A stretch of 64,000 bases of DNA from Schistocephalus solidus (lineage: Eukaryota; Platyhelminthes; Cestoda; Diphyllobothriidea; Diphyllobothriidae). Positions 33,930-46,803 of the stretch are shown piece after piece. Each line of letters begins with the position of its first letter. Position 1 is the stretch's first letter. The notes below the pieces were generated by a model. That model was not told the DNA's origin, made no database searches, and worked only from the letters and a program-made list of their open reading frames with translations. Made by a program: the position numbers and the translations under genes. The stretch lies in contig WEDG01001250.1 in assembly GCA_017591395.1 (NCBI GenBank), positions 145,354-209,353 on the forward strand, written 5' to 3'.

Positions 33930-34930
33930 CCTATAATTGCAATTTCTAAATGGTATCGAAGGGCAAACGCCGACGATTTGTATCCAATGAAGTCATGACC
34001 CTCAAGCGAACCACGTTAATGTTTTGTGGTCAAGTAACTGGCAAATAATTCCTGACCAAAGGTACCGTAGCACGTTTCAGCTAGCGAGGTTCTTAGAGAA
34101 GAGGAGCTTCGATGCGTCTGCCTGTGAAAGGGGGAACTTCGGGAACGGAATGCGGCAGGAAAGTGACGCTAGTAATGAGGCTTTGATCCATTCCAAAGCC
34201 ATTAATGCTTAACCAGTAAAGTTGAAAGTACCCTTCGGACTGGAAAACACGTTGGTGAGCGAGCCATACGGTTAGCACATTTCGACAGAAACTGACGGTG
34301 ACAGTTAACCATGCGCAGGAAATGAGATGATTAAAACTAAAAAGTGCGAATGTCTGCCGCCTTAAAGTGAAGGGGACGTAAACCTTCTGAAACGAAACTT
34401 CGGTCAAGGAAGTAGAGGGAGGCACGTCAAATACGCACCTGGATGGTTTGATAGCTGATGAAGTCATACGTGCCGAAACGGTCAAAGTTCAAGCCAAGGT
34501 TCTCCTTGTGTTCTGCAGCATTTAGCCTAGATACCAAGTGGTGAGATATGCAAACGCACATAAACAACACACCATGTAGGTTGCTGGAGATGGACCTCTA
34601 GAACAACTGGAGTGACACTTCGATGGACGAGGGCGTGCGGAAGAATTTATAGAGGCCAAACGAAGCAGTTACGGCAGGTTGAGGGATACCATCGAGGGGG
34701 AATTGTATTGGGTGGAGGTCACACACCAAACCAATCTTCAGGAAAATGACTTTATCCAAAACGGCTCCTACGATGTTTCGAAAATGGGATATTGAGTATC
34801 GATCGCTTAAAAGGGTGCGCTTAATTTCTCAATAGTCGCTTCATGGTTTCCAGACACCAAATGTCACTTTGAGCGGCATGTAAAGAGATGAAACTCCGGG
34901 GCTCTTGGATGGTGGAATAATATCGAGTTA
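33930..34930 (-). pseudogene. Gypsy reverse transcriptase and RNase H remnant
   Basis: Across shifted minus-strand frames I read segments resembling Gypsy pol: DRYSISHFRNI (cf. DRYPIPHIQD), VIFLKIGLV (cf. VFSKIDLV), TASFGLYKFFR (cf. TTPFGLYEFLRMPFG), CVFDVPPS (cf. CVFGVxS), FLRMVNCHRQFL (cf. FLGMxNFYRRFL), and TFGQELFASYL (cf. TFGRELLAIYL of RNase H). The catalytic YxDD box is not recognisable. Stops are frequent. Confidence 0.6.
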
Positions 34931-35313
34931 CGGCATTTGTTAAAATTCAACCCTCGTGGCTTTTAGGTAGACTGGTGCCAGCCGTCTAGGCCGAAAGAAC
35001 GCAGGAGGAGCTGAGGTGTAGATATGGTCTACAAATAATGTTGAAACTTGCAACCGTGGAATTTAAATTTGGTATGTTTTGGGTGTTTGGGGAGGAGCTC
35101 ACGGTAAGTGAAAGCTATATCTCTATGGTTACAGATAGATTACGTTACGGAGCTCAATGGGTGGACAGACAAGTCAGTTTTTAGGCCGAGTAATCAAGCA
35201 CATTGGCAGTTCAGATGAAGATCAAACTCTGGCCAAAGGTCAGAGCCCAGAATCGCGTTTGGTGACGTCAGAAGTGGCAGAGACCCATGAAGACGAACTA
35301 AAAACGTGTGTAT

Positions 35314-35508
35314 TCAGAGTGATGGAAAAGCTGCCAAAAGCCGGGATGCGGGATATCTGACAGCCTGGAGAATAAGAACAGCATTGGGGCAGCGAAGATT
35401 GCTGGCGTTATGGAAACCACTGGTTTGGGCTCCCGTATTCACGAGGAAACACCTGTGCGTCAGATTGTCATAAAATATGGAAACTACCACCATTACAAGT
35501 GAATCCAA
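35314..35508 (-). pseudogene. Gypsy aspartic protease remnant
   Basis: The frame contains RCFLVNTGAQTSG. Retroviral-type proteases use FLVDTGA at the active site; here the catalytic aspartate is asparagine (codon 35437-35439), so the enzyme would be inactive. Its position upstream, in the minus direction, of the RT-like segment supports the assignment. Confidence 0.5.
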
Positions 35509-36029
35509 AGATATTGACTGCGTCGATTTTCACTCACCCCATTTTATCCCTCGACTTTGCCTCGAGATAAAAGAACAGAGAAAAAAGGGATGCAGATACA
35601 AGCTTTGACACCAAAAGTTGTCTGCTACCAACAGGCGATTACTGCGCCCCGGGGCAGAGGAAGAAATATGCGGAATCGGCCATGTGTCTGAAGTTGGATA
35701 GCTTTGGCATGAAAAACGGCTGCTCGCAGCTGCATAGAAGCTACCTTTGTCCAGGTTTCGTTATATGAGACTATACGTTCAAGAGAGGTGAGGCAGATTA
35801 AGCTAACGAAGTTAAAATTGAGGCAATTAGGGGCCGAGTGCCAGCCCTGGAGGCTGGGAGCCGAGCGCAATATACGTGTGTGTCTCAGGACTTCTCCCAC
35901 TCCCGCCAATCCATAGAGGAAGCTATGCCGATTGGCATCAAGTTATCGCCACGTTGAGGCTCAGTTATGCGCATTACTAACAATTGATTAACGGGAGTGT
36001 TCAGCCAATCAAAGATAGCGTGAGAAGGT

Positions 36030-36400
36030 GGCGTGTGGTGAGTATAGTGGAATGACTGGAGGGCCGATAGTCAGACCCCTGCGCTTCTTTTCGATGTGTG
36101 CTCCGTGGCACTCTCCTTGAGTTGAGATCTGACTCGCCAGATCAGTTATCTAGTACGTTTACTCGGGACCATGCCCTATGCAACACGCGTAAACAAGCTG
36201 TTTTGCGTTATTAGTCATTGCGCCCACGCCCATGCAAAATCGCCTTGAGTTTGGCTTAAAATCTGAGCCATGACAATGGGGAAGGAGAGGATAGGGTAGA
36301 TTCAGCGCAACTTAACCCCATTATAAACTAATTCACGCATAGGCTATTGTCAGGCCTCCTTCACAGGACAGAATATAGACAATGTCACCTGAGACGGCAG
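36030..36400 (+). repeat. ERT 3'-tail repeat, solo degenerate copy
   Basis: In order: GGAGGGCCGATAGTCAG, CCGTGGCACTC, GGGGAAGGAGAGGATAGG, CCATTATAAACTAATTCACGCAT, and a weak version of the final GGACA..GTC block. No coding part is attached. It sits between the minus-strand Gypsy remnant and the plus-strand RNase H fragment. Confidence 0.5.
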
Positions 36401-36554
36401 AATTGCAATTGCCAATGGTTTCTGCTGAGAAGAGAAGGTCAGGTATTCAAATTATGAAATATTGTAGAGTTTCCAGAACTGAAGCCAAGCATGCAAGGTA
36501 AGCCTACGTTCCGAGTAAGTGAAGTTCCGCCGTATTGGCAAACACTGACTAATT

Positions 36555-36970
36555 GAGGCACTGACCGCTTTCGGAAAAGTCAAGGTTTCCCTTGACGATG
36601 CCACCTTGCTCATGCATCCCACTCCAGAAGCTCAGCTTTCCCTGATGGAAGATGCTTCGACCGTAGCCTTTGGTGCAATCTTGTAACAACACTTTGTGGG
36701 TGCGACTCAACAGTTAGCCTTTTTCTCCGAGAAAGTTTTGCCAGCGGAGATGCGCTACATTACATTTGGTCGTGAACTTATCGCTATTTACCTGGCTGTG
36801 AAGCATTTCTGACGTTTCCTTGAAGTTCGATACTTCACCATTTTCACGGACCACAAGCCATTGACCTTTACTCTTCGGTCCCGCTTCGACAAGTACATCC
36901 CAAGAGATATTGCCCACCTGAACTACATCTGACGATTCACTTCTTACATCCGGCGGGCTTTGAATTTGAG
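36555..36970 (+). pseudogene. Ty3/Gypsy RNase H fragment (plus strand)
   Basis: One plus-strand frame reads LMHPTPEAQLSLMEDASTVAFGAIL, then QQLAFFSEKVLP, RYITFGRELIAIYLAVKHF, FTIFTDHKPLTFTLRSR and RDIAHLNYI, the hallmark of Gypsy-type RNase H. It is interrupted by about three in-frame stops (after FGAIL, after KHF, after LNYI) but needs no frameshift. It is much better preserved than the minus-strand element next door, so it is a separate insertion. The rest of pol is absent. Confidence 0.8.
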
Positions 36971-37319
36971 CCGCCATTTTTGTTTGCTCTCCATTCACGA
37001 GGAAATTTTCTGTAACTGAACAATCCTCTACCTATTTTTCTTTGATATTCTGTCTTTTTACGTTTATTTGTTTGTCTGAACTATGTTTATAAGGTCATCT
37101 CTACACTACGCTAGCACCTTTTTGAATGCACGTAAACTGAAAAATTTACCGAATAATCTCCATGAAGCCAGCTGTTGCACGTTTTGGTCAATATGTCGGA
37201 TGTGTGATTTCCCCGTGCTCACGTCTTCACGCTTTTATCAAAAAAAACCTGCGCAGCGGAAAAAAACACCGCTGCGGTTGGCAACTCGCCTTGAAGTGTC
37301 AACCGAACGACAAACTGTC

Positions 37320-38000
37320 AATTCAAGGCTTTCTTTCAACAAATTGTCATTCGATCTTCAACAAAACTCATGATATGGAAATACTTTTGCAGAAAAAAAA
37401 GAACAAAGTAAGACTCAAATGATTTTTCTTCAAGAGACATGGTTAAACAGGGACATTGACGCACAGCTAATTAGCCCCCCATCTTTCTCTTGCTTTCGAG
37501 TGGATCGAAAATCTTCATCCTCCAGTAGAGGTGGTGGGGTGGCTATTTGGTCAATAAGGATTGGTGTATTAACTGTAAGTCCTTATTTTCCTACTCTGAG
37601 GATTTGATAGACGTTATCACTGTCATCTGTAAGCCCCGATTTTTATATTCATTTAAGGGCATTATATTTGTTAGTATATATATTCCCCCCTCTACCTGTG
37701 AAGGCGCGCTTAACCGTTTCTTTGACGTTCTTTCAAAAAAACTCGCTTTATTGTCCTGCGAGCATCTTATTGTCTTATGTGATGATTTTAATCGTGTTGA
37801 TTTACGTCCCCTTACGTTATTAGGCTTTGATGACCTTGTTTCCTTTAATACTCGCGCTGATGCCCCTCTTGATCACGTTTTGACAAACCAATCAAAGTTC
37901 TTCCTTGTTAAGAACAGAGCTCCATTGTCTGGTTCCGATCACTCTGTATTATTAGGCCTTCCAAAAATTTACTCCGCTTCTACACGTGCACTGCTACTCA
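37320..38000 (+). pseudogene. Endonuclease domain of the CR1-like element
   Basis: The frames read CHSIFNKTHDMEILL, then IFLQETWLN (catalytic-glutamate motif, about 37421-37447), GGGVAIW, ISIYIPPS-like VSIYIPPST, LIVLCDDFNRVD (GDFN motif with G changed to D), and LSGSDHSVLLGLP (SDH motif). Two frame changes are needed to follow it. It would nick DNA for target-primed reverse transcription if intact. Confidence 0.75.
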
Positions 38001-38539
38001 AACCCGAAAGGAAAGTTAAGGTTCGCGACATGTCCCCGAAAAAATTTTTTTTTCTCCTCCAGACTTGTATATCATATACTATCCCCATCTTCCTCAGTCA
38101 ATCCAATGTTGAGTCGTGTTCCAGCTTCCTTACAACATTTTTAAAAGAAATTTTTAATATTTTTTGTCCTCTTGATACAGTTTTGGTCCGACCTGACAGA
38201 ATTTCTTCCCATTATCTAAAATCTTTAAATCGTAAAAAAGAACTTCTGTACAAGCTAGGCCTCCGTGGCTGTCTTAAGGAGGTTAACGTCTTAATAAAAA
38301 GGGAGATTTGCAGATTAAATGATTTGTTTGTTAGTCAGCTTTTTGCCTCTCCGTCCAAACCTTCTTTTCGGCTTTCCTCTGCTGAACTCTGGAGGAATCT
38401 TAAGCGTCTCACTGGCCAATGCGTTAAACTGGCACATGTTGATGCTGATTTAGACTATCTAAATGAACATTTTATCCATACTTCTACTGACTCCTATCCC
38501 CCACAAACAACCTTTCCGTTACTACCAAGCGTTTTTCTC

Positions 38540-39976
38540 CCGTGTCAACGGCAACAGGGTGAGAAACATCTGAAAAATGTCCGTGGTTCAACTGCTGCTG
38601 GGCCAGACGAAGTCTCACCATTTGTTTTAAGATACTGCTGCTGTCAGATTGCCCCTATTTTGACACACCTTATAAACATGTCCTTCATGGAGTCAACAAT
38701 TCCTGATATTTGGCTTTCAGTAAGAATCACTCCAATCCCTAAAAAGTCCACTAATTTTGGTCCTAAATCTTCCCGTCCAATCGCCTGCTCTTCCGCTTTA
38801 CTGAAGATTGCTTAACGAGTCGCTCTCGATAAAATTAAGCCTTTTTCCTCCAATTTCTCCGACCCATTACAATTTGCCTATAAGGCCTGGCGTATTACCC
38901 TAGATGCGGTTGCACTTGTAGTACATTTGGTTCTACGAGATTTAGGTAAGGGCTGCCGTGCGTGCGCATGCGCATTTCTTGACTACTCCTCTGCCTTCAA
39001 CACCATCCCGCGCTATCTCCTCCTTAATAAAACATCTGCGTCTGGCTCCCCCGGCTGGGTTATCTCTTGGCTCGAAGATTATTTTACTTCCCGCACTCAA
39101 TTTGTACAATCCGGCAAGCGGAAGTCTACTGTCCTTCCAAACAACTGCGGTGTTCTTCAAGGTGCCATCTTATACCCTGACCACTTCTCCCTTCACACTG
39201 ATGATTTGAGGTCACCAAACGACTGTCTGTACATCAAATATGCCGACGACATGGTTGTTGGTCATCCTCTTAAAAATCAGACAAATCTCCATCTTCTGAA
39301 GGATGGCCTCGACCATGATGCAGCCTGGTCGTCAGATAATGGCCGTCAAGTGAACAATGAGAAGTCTGTCTAATGTGTTTTTCACCTGCGACCATCCCCT
39401 AGTTTTCAATTCTCAGCCGTTCTTCCCAACGAGGTATCCTCTTTTCGGTACCTTGGCGTTACTCTGACATCGAATCTTTCATTCTCCAAACATATCGATG
39501 CTCTTTTTACGAAAATTCGTAAACTTCTATATTATATTCGCCGTTTACGTTCCTTTCACACACATCAGGCCATTATCTGGCGATTAATGGAGGCATGTAT
39601 TCATCCCCTCATCCTTTATTGCTCTCCCATGATTGTTCCAGCCTTGCCTAAAAAGGATTTTTTGATTTTAAAACCTATTCTCCGAATGCTCTCTTCTGCT
39701 GCTGGTGTTTCTTATATTGTTTTAGTGGATTTGATAGCAAAACGGCACTTTACGACAGTCAAACAATTCGCTGGGCGAATCCTTGACGACGTAACCCATC
39801 CCTTCCACTCTGACCTGGTTGCTGTGAAGTCTTCCCGTCCGATGCACCGAGGCTTTCGCCATATAGCCTGCCGTACAACGGCATACCAGCGCTCCGTTTT
39901 GCCATTTCTAGCACGCTACCTTACGTGTGAAGAGACTGAAATAAAAAAGCTCAGACTAGAACTGTCTCCCCAGTAG
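38540..39976 (+). pseudogene. Reverse transcriptase and C-terminal region of the CR1-like element
   Basis: A single frame runs through GSTAAGPDEVSPFVLR, RPIACSSALLKIA (TAA 38813-38815), DPLQFAYKAWRITLDAVAL, CACAFLDYSSAFNTIPR (motif A), NNCGVLQGAILYPDHFSL (motif B, usually QGxxLSPxLFSL), IKYADDMVVG (motif C, YADD at 39239-39250), a second TAA at 39371-39373, and SSFRYLGVTLTSNLSFS in the thumb. It ends LRLELSPQ. Catalytic aspartates are present; only the two stops and a few drifted residues break it. Confidence 0.85.
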
Positions 39977-42900
39977 ATATATTCTATCTCATTAAATTTC
40001 AGGACTTCCACAAGAAATCCCTGGAATGCAAAATTAGCAACGCTACATCCTTGAAAAATCGTACAGCAGTAAAGAAAAATCTTTTTAAAAAAGAAGGCAT
40101 AGTGTGGTTTGTAAGTTAATATTTCCGAACTTAAAGATAATTTATTTTCGAAATTGAAATCGTTATTCTCTTGGAAGACCAGATTTCATGCAAGGAAAGT
40201 GGATTTAAACTCTGAATATTTTCCTTGCATGCCTTCAGTGCACTGCCAAACACGTCCAGTCGTTTAGGAAGTAACGCGGGATGTCCAAGAACTCTGGTTC
40301 TTGCGTATATATTTCGTCGAAACTTGTCACGCCATGAACTATATAGGTGATATTCAGGAAATATACCATTAGATTAGATGACAGTTAAGATATTTAAATA
40401 CACTTTGTGTTTGCATGTGCGGTATAAAATAAAAAAATGATGCCAAATTACAATGAAAAACATGGTATGAAAAACGTTGTAGGTCAAGTTTCCTTGATTA
40501 AACCATATGTTCGTGTGCGTCAACACAAGGCCTACTCCAGGCATTTGTATGACTTTACACAGATTTGCTTCTCTCGGTACGACCCTATAAATGTCAGGTG
40601 GCCCATCTCCAGGCTCATGATGCATAAATGAATGTCTCTTGACAAAATTCGCGTAGCTGTCTGGACCCCGTCAATCCCGGCTTTTAAAACCGACAAAGCA
40701 CACTCAAGTGGGACTCACGAATTGCCTCCCCAGTGTCTCACACTTGGACTATATAAATCGTCGCGGCGAAAGCTATGGGAAGTGGTGAGAGAGACAGTGA
40801 GTGAGATGGTCGTAGATAAGAGTAAAATGGACGAAATAAGTACAAAGAGAAACCAAGGAAAAGCGGCCCAACTATAAAAATAATTTATATCCAACGGGAG
40901 ATTGTTTGAATGGAACAGAGGAGGAAAAACGAACAGGTGGTGATTGAGGTGATATCCCCGTCGGTAAAAACAGCCTGACATGGGGTCCTTGAAGGATAAT
41001 TCTCATCTGTATTCATAGATTCATCATTCTTCAAGGTTGGGTGGCAGGTTGTGATTGGTGGGAATACATGGCAAGAGAGATTAAACAAACTTAAGCTATA
41101 ATTATTTAATCTTAATAACTGCTTAAACTACATAAATATGTTTAGAAACTTTATAAGTAACCTAAATTATGTTGAAGTGCATATCATATAAATACAGGAG
41201 AGAATAGCGCGCAACCCCTATGGGGGCGGGTTTTCTAGAATTTTGTACCAGGAGCACGTACTCTAGGACTTTTTACAGGACTTCACAATCACGGCTCTCC
41301 GACTACTAACTTTTTCAACATGTTCTCCGATAGTACTGTGCAGAAGACACTATTCTCCCAAATGGCGTCCCATTTATTCTCCTTCTCAGAGGGTAATGAA
41401 TCTGCAAATCGAGGTTGCAATGGTCCTCCTTAATAACCTTACCTGCCATAAGTATGAAGGAGAAATATTTCAACGTCTTAGATATTTACAAGCAATTATC
41501 TTAGGCTCGTCCAAATTAACTTGGTTTTTCACCCAAAGCTGTGTGAGTTCACAGTTCCTTCCGCTTGCAGTCCCCTCAATTGTTCATACCTTTTCCATTT
41601 ACGCTAAATAATTTACGGATTTTTTCAACTATCATAGCACAGCATTGTAGAAAGGAGTTCATTATTAAAGTCTGGGTGCCTAATGACAACATGGATACCA
41701 TAATCTCCTGCCGCTAATGTCTGTTTGCAATCTAGGAATTGAAAACGTTGGCAACTGAGAACCGCGGATTATAAACTGACGAATGACAGCTGGAATTACG
41801 GAAACACGCGAATTTCGTGACGGTTACTCCAAATGACGCAGACATAAGAAGTAATGCTGCCGTTCCTGTCAACTAGTCATTTACTCATTTTTTAAAGTTA
41901 TGTTCGGGTAGTTTTCTTGCATTTAAACATGTTTTACTGATCTGCTTTTAAAGTCGAATGAAGGTCCACTAAATATATTTATTTAACTTTTAAGTATATA
42001 ATTTTTTAGTGTTTTAGGTGTGCGTAAGCCTTAATAGTTTATCTGATGCATACGTTTATGGGGTAACCTCATCCTTATAATGTTTTTCATCGTTTATATT
42101 TAACTGTACTTACTCCTTAATGGCAATTACTTTATCATCGAGACACGTTTTGTGCATTGCTACAGCAAAGTTAAAGGTATATCTAGCTTTTATTTACCAT
42201 CGTTTAAATTATGAATATGAGCGAGTTAATTTCCTTCAACTTCAAAGTCTTTGAAGCCGTTTGGTCGCCTTCGCCATAGCATATCTGAAACGTATCTGCG
42301 CCGATGGAGCAGCAATATGCAGTTGGACGTTATTTGGTACTCTAATTAGCTGAGTCAGTAGCCCTTGTTCGAGCAAATAACCGTGTCGATGCCCGATGCG
42401 GCTGCTTGCTAAACTGCATTCATGCTCAACCTGGCCAGTCAGACCATCCCCTTCAGAAATACTTCTGCAATTCGTAACCTCAAACATTTCGTAATCTATT
42501 TGACCCTGTAGGGCCATGCATCCGACCGTAAGAGGCCTCTGAGACGTTTCCACAGCTGAAGCTTTTTAGATGAGCACGTTACCTTACGTTTTACATAAAA
42601 ATGTTATCAGGGCAAGATCTACAACGTGCTGGTGCAGCAAACGACTCCAAGGCACCCTTCCTCACTTACAAGAACATGTGCATTTACATGCACGTGGCAA
42701 TGCTAACATCTGGTTCCGTTGTCATTCAATGGATACTGTAAACCTGCCAACATTTTTGCTCACTATAGGCCTTTTAATATATGAGAATGCCCTAAATAAT
42801 TTGTTTTGGTTTGAACGGAGACAAGAGGGTTGGATCAAAACTACGTATTAAAAATTGTATTCCACGCTCCAATGAGATTAACACAAACGCATTTTTGCTG

Positions 42901-45900
42901 GATGGTATAGCGTTTGCGCCTTTGAAGGCTTTCTGTGGTTGGTAATGATGTATTAAAGATCATGAACTGCGCGGTTTTACGTTAGGCCTTTATCAACTCC
43001 TACTTGTCGTAGAGAAAGTAAGCCAGCTAGCAGTACTCGTCACTAAATTCATTAGATATGACGAAAAAAATCGGAAAATTACGTTTCTTGATTTTTTACA
43101 TTTTCGTATCAGATAGAGCCCCTTTTATATCTTTGAAGCGGTCCTTAGGCAGAGCCTCGGTGTCAAGTGTGCATAAATACTAAGTTCCAGGTCTGCAATG
43201 GTGATGACTCACATGATAGGCTTGAAAAAGTCGAAACACTGCTGCAAATTTAAGTTCGAATACAAACAATAAAGGTGGAATTCGAATTCTGTTAATTTAC
43301 CGTATAATCGAAGTCATTATTATGACTAATACCTACAGGAAAATATCCTTGATGGTTTCAGTACTCCGTAGTTTGCACGAAGATATCAGTTTTCTAAACT
43401 GAGTACAACCAGTTATAATATATTCTTTTAGATTTTAAAGTAGGATAATCGGTGTAATTTTTACGTTTTACACGCAGTTTGGTGGCTTAAGATCAAGGTT
43501 TAGTGCAATTATTCGTTCAGCGGAGGCAACCGTGATTTTGTGAAGACGATCGTGTGTCCAGCGTTTTTTCTGCCGACACGTGCTTAAAATTTCACTTTTC
43601 CCATGCAAATTGTGCACATCTATTTTATTTTAAGTGATGACACTGCTTCTTATCCTCTCATACCGAGCAAAATTTTAAAGTACTCCCTGGGTTTAATAGA
43701 GCTTCCAGGGGCAGTTGCGGTTGGTGATATCTCTTTTAATTCTGCTAAATAGTAGTTTTGTGAACTTTTCGTGACCTACATTTTTTTCGGCTAGCACAGC
43801 GACGTCCATTAAGATGGTATTTACTCTGATACCCGTTCAAAACAAATCCTTGTTTCGGACATTTTCAGAAATAGGATTGAGCCAGTGCATTTTTGCAGCA
43901 ACATTTAGGCATGAGTCCAATTCATACACATCCGTATGGTTATTAAGTCGCATGAAAATACAATCCTGCCGCATAAGTGTAATATTATCAATTTTATTGA
44001 AACCCTGGTAAAGAACCAACGACTTATTTCAGTTACTTATTCTGTAAAAATTTAAAATAAAACTGACTGAAGCCATGTAAATCCAAAGTAGCTTTCTAAA
44101 TGCTAAATGCAAGTAATTATTGAAAGGTTTCCATTTCATGTCTAGTCAAATTTTATTTGCGTCGGAAAAGCATAAATAACTGAAAACGGTTAACTAGGTT
44201 AATTTTGGGCGTCCTTAGAAGGAATATTAAGGAGACGGGTCAGCAAAGGCTTGTTTGAAAGATAAGGATGGAAACTTTGGTACTCCATGTTGATTTCTTC
44301 ATGTGGCATTCGTGCATACACCAAAGCCGTCAATAGCGAATTCTGAGCGCAATATAGCCTCAGCTACCTGCGTCTTAGTATTGGACACTATTTGGATAAA
44401 CGTAGACGAAAAGCTACCTAAAATGACTGTTTTGTACCGAAGATCCTCTACGTTAATGGAAATACAATAATGTTAGCTAGGTCCTGTTACTGACCTGTAT
44501 CAGAGAGTACCGACATCAAGTGGGCAACTGAGGTCAGTTCCTTGTCAGGTAAAAGCCGCCACAGTAAACGATTACCCACGACTTTGGACCGTTTTTGACA
44601 ATCCAAAAAGCGTCAATACATTCATACCCGCTTACAAAGCGGTATGAGCTGCTCCTTAACGCACTTAAAAATACTTTCATACGCAGAAGACGGTAACAAT
44701 CAAGAACCTCATTTCCTTGGCATATCGTAGTGCTTCAATCAGTGATCGGTTACAAATAATTTTATCTGAGTACCCGTGAATACACCCGAGTATATGCCCA
44801 TTCCCTCATTTGCTTGTAACAATTACCGTTGTAGGTCTTTCATTCCCCTACTGCTGACTATTTTTAATTTTCTAAGTTGACCATAGTAAAAAAATCTGAC
44901 CAGACGAGTATTGTGCCAATAATGTTTTTGAAAATTCTTTATTTGGTTTTGGAATCAGGGATTCTCGCACCTAGCTCTAATATTACACGTTAATTGCTTT
45001 TGCTTTCGCATATAAACACTAAACGTTTTAAGACTCTTAAGGTGACAGTTTCTTTGCGATAATAACATAACTTTCCAAATTCACATATGTTCAATGAGTA
45101 ACAAACTTGTGTACTCTTGTAGTTGCCTGCGAAACATTTCTCCTTCAAAAGTTATTTTCTGATCTGCCGTTTTATCTGATGAAGACTCCATCAGCTATGT
45201 TGACTAGCCAAAGGTCTCTGTACCGAATTTTCATGGTCTTATTTAATATCATACTTGTGAGTTCCGTTTTCCCCGGACAGTTTATTCAAATACTATTCCT
45301 ATTATTGCACCAAAATGGTCAAACAGAAAACCAGCCCTGTTTTCTATTTTCATCCTTGCCGACCTTTATAACTGTTTAAATGTTTTTGCGTATTCATATA
45401 TTACTTCGATTAGAGATTACCGACCTTTCGTTGGAACATTTAGAGTTAGGCTTCCTTAATTAAGCTAATTTGCAAAAGAGTGAAGCGACTTTTCCCTTGC
45501 ACACATGCTTTGGAAGTAACTTTTTATCCAACTTTCATCATATTTTTTGAGCATTGCTGCTCCATTAGGAAAAAAAGTATTATTTGTGGGGCGGAAATGT
45601 TTATTGCCTCGCATTTATGCTATACGACAAATCAGCGTGGCCAAACTCAACCGAATGGAAAGTCTGTGTAAATAATTGGTTTACAGGCTCGTTTATATGC
45701 ACTATTCTGAGGAAATGTCGAAGCTCTTCACAAATGGGAGAACAGACGACTCCCAGCATCTGCAATAGAATATATACATTTTTACTGAAAACCGTTCACT
45801 TTTGGTTTGATTGTCTTCTCAAATTTGTCGACGCTGAATAATTCTTGTAATGACGAGGAAAAAAATAATTGATCGTGAGAAAGTACCTTCAAATATGTTT

Positions 45901-46786
45901 ATGTCACCCTAAACTTCCATGAACTTTATTCCTTGTTCTCGCAGCTGATCTGCAATGAGATAGTTTGAGTTACACTGTTCTATTTTCTCAGAAATTAATG
46001 TCCGGGCTTGGAGCAAGTTGTTTACCTGTCAGATCAAATTTCGATAGGTTTTTCCAAATTAATGTTCTACATGTTCGTGCATTACTTTCTGGGCAAATGA
46101 ACCAGTGTAATTACAACTGTCTTATTGCTACGCAATTACGAAAACAGGTAATTCGAAGACATGGTTTTTGAATACCTGGATTTGAGTGTGCAAATATATT
46201 CTTCGTCTTGTATACCAACTTATTTGGGTAAAAAGGAGACTCAGTTTAAGTTCGTTTTATGTCATAAAAGGGGGTTCGAGTGCAATTTGATGACTTTTTT
46301 GTCTACCATATGTATACTGTCAAGTAAGTATTGTAAGATAAAATTGAAGCATAGTATTTTTTTATAACCAGCGTGATATGGGTCGTCTGGCTGCTTAATT
46401 ATTCTCCGAAAGAGCCGGTTAAGCTTTCAAGGATCATGGAGGTAGTCTGGAACAGTCGTATGACCTTACTCCGACTGAATTAATCTGAGAACTTATAACC
46501 AATATCTTTATTTGAAAGGGATAAATGGTTAACAAAAACCTCAGATAATCCGAGTTTTTATAACCCACTGCATTTGTGTCCCCTTAAAAATCGCCAAATC
46601 ATTGAATTTTCCACCCAATCGTCGATATCCTCGTAGAAAGTGAATGTTCTATGGAATAAGTAGAAATAATATCCTCGGGATGACCGTTTTGTGAAGAACC
46701 TTTTCTCTGCCGTCTAGCTCTAAGGCTGACGCATTTGGTGAGTGTATTCGCCTTTTCTTGAACGCAGGTCTACTTCAATTTTTTGT
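39977..46786. other. Long stretch with no supported feature
   Basis: This is AT-rich sequence with scattered short open frames on both strands. I recognise no domain, no repeat seen elsewhere in the window and no tRNA-like box. Part of it may be promoter or 5' intron of the gene whose exon begins at 46789. Confidence 0.4.
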
Positions 46787-46788
46787 AG
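46787..46788 (+). promoter_or_regulatory. Splice acceptor just upstream of PP2A B''-like start codon
   Basis: A pyrimidine-rich run ending TTTTTTGTAG lies 15 bases before the ATG at 46804. It could join a 5' UTR exon, or be a spliced-leader trans-splice site, which is common in flatworms. The sequence alone does not tell which. Confidence 0.45.
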
Positions 46789-46803
46789 GCACAGCTTCAA
46801 TAA

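Larger units (their letters stand above)
33600..36010 (-). mobile_element. Decayed Ty3/Gypsy LTR retrotransposon (minus strand)
   Basis: Minus-strand frames give, from high to low coordinates, a protease-like FLVNTGAQTS, an RT-like region and an RNase H-like region, the normal order of Gypsy pol. Flanking stretches near 33635-33690 and 35905-35960 are direct repeats sharing CGATTGGCATCAAGTT and neighbouring bases and may be remnants of the LTRs. The 2.4-kb length is well below the usual size, so gag, integrase or both are lost or unrecognisable. Many stops and frameshifts indicate great age. Confidence 0.6.
37000..39976 (+). mobile_element. CR1-like non-LTR retrotransposon (defective)
   Basis: A second LINE type, unrelated to the ERT elements: APE endonuclease, RT with YADD, and a long C-terminal region ending at a stop at 39974-39976. 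Motif wording (DPLQFAYKA, FLDYSSAFNTIPR, IKYADDMVVGH) is that of the CR1/L2/jockey-like group. The left border is approximate; no ORF1 is recognised. Lesions are few: frameshifts near 37400 and 37540 and in-frame stops at about 38813 and 39371, so it is one of the younger insertions here. Confidence 0.82.

Noticed and set aside
42242..42553. Minus-strand 103-codon open frame
   Set aside because: No recognisable motif, no splice borders with a partner exon, and it sits in featureless AT-rich sequence.
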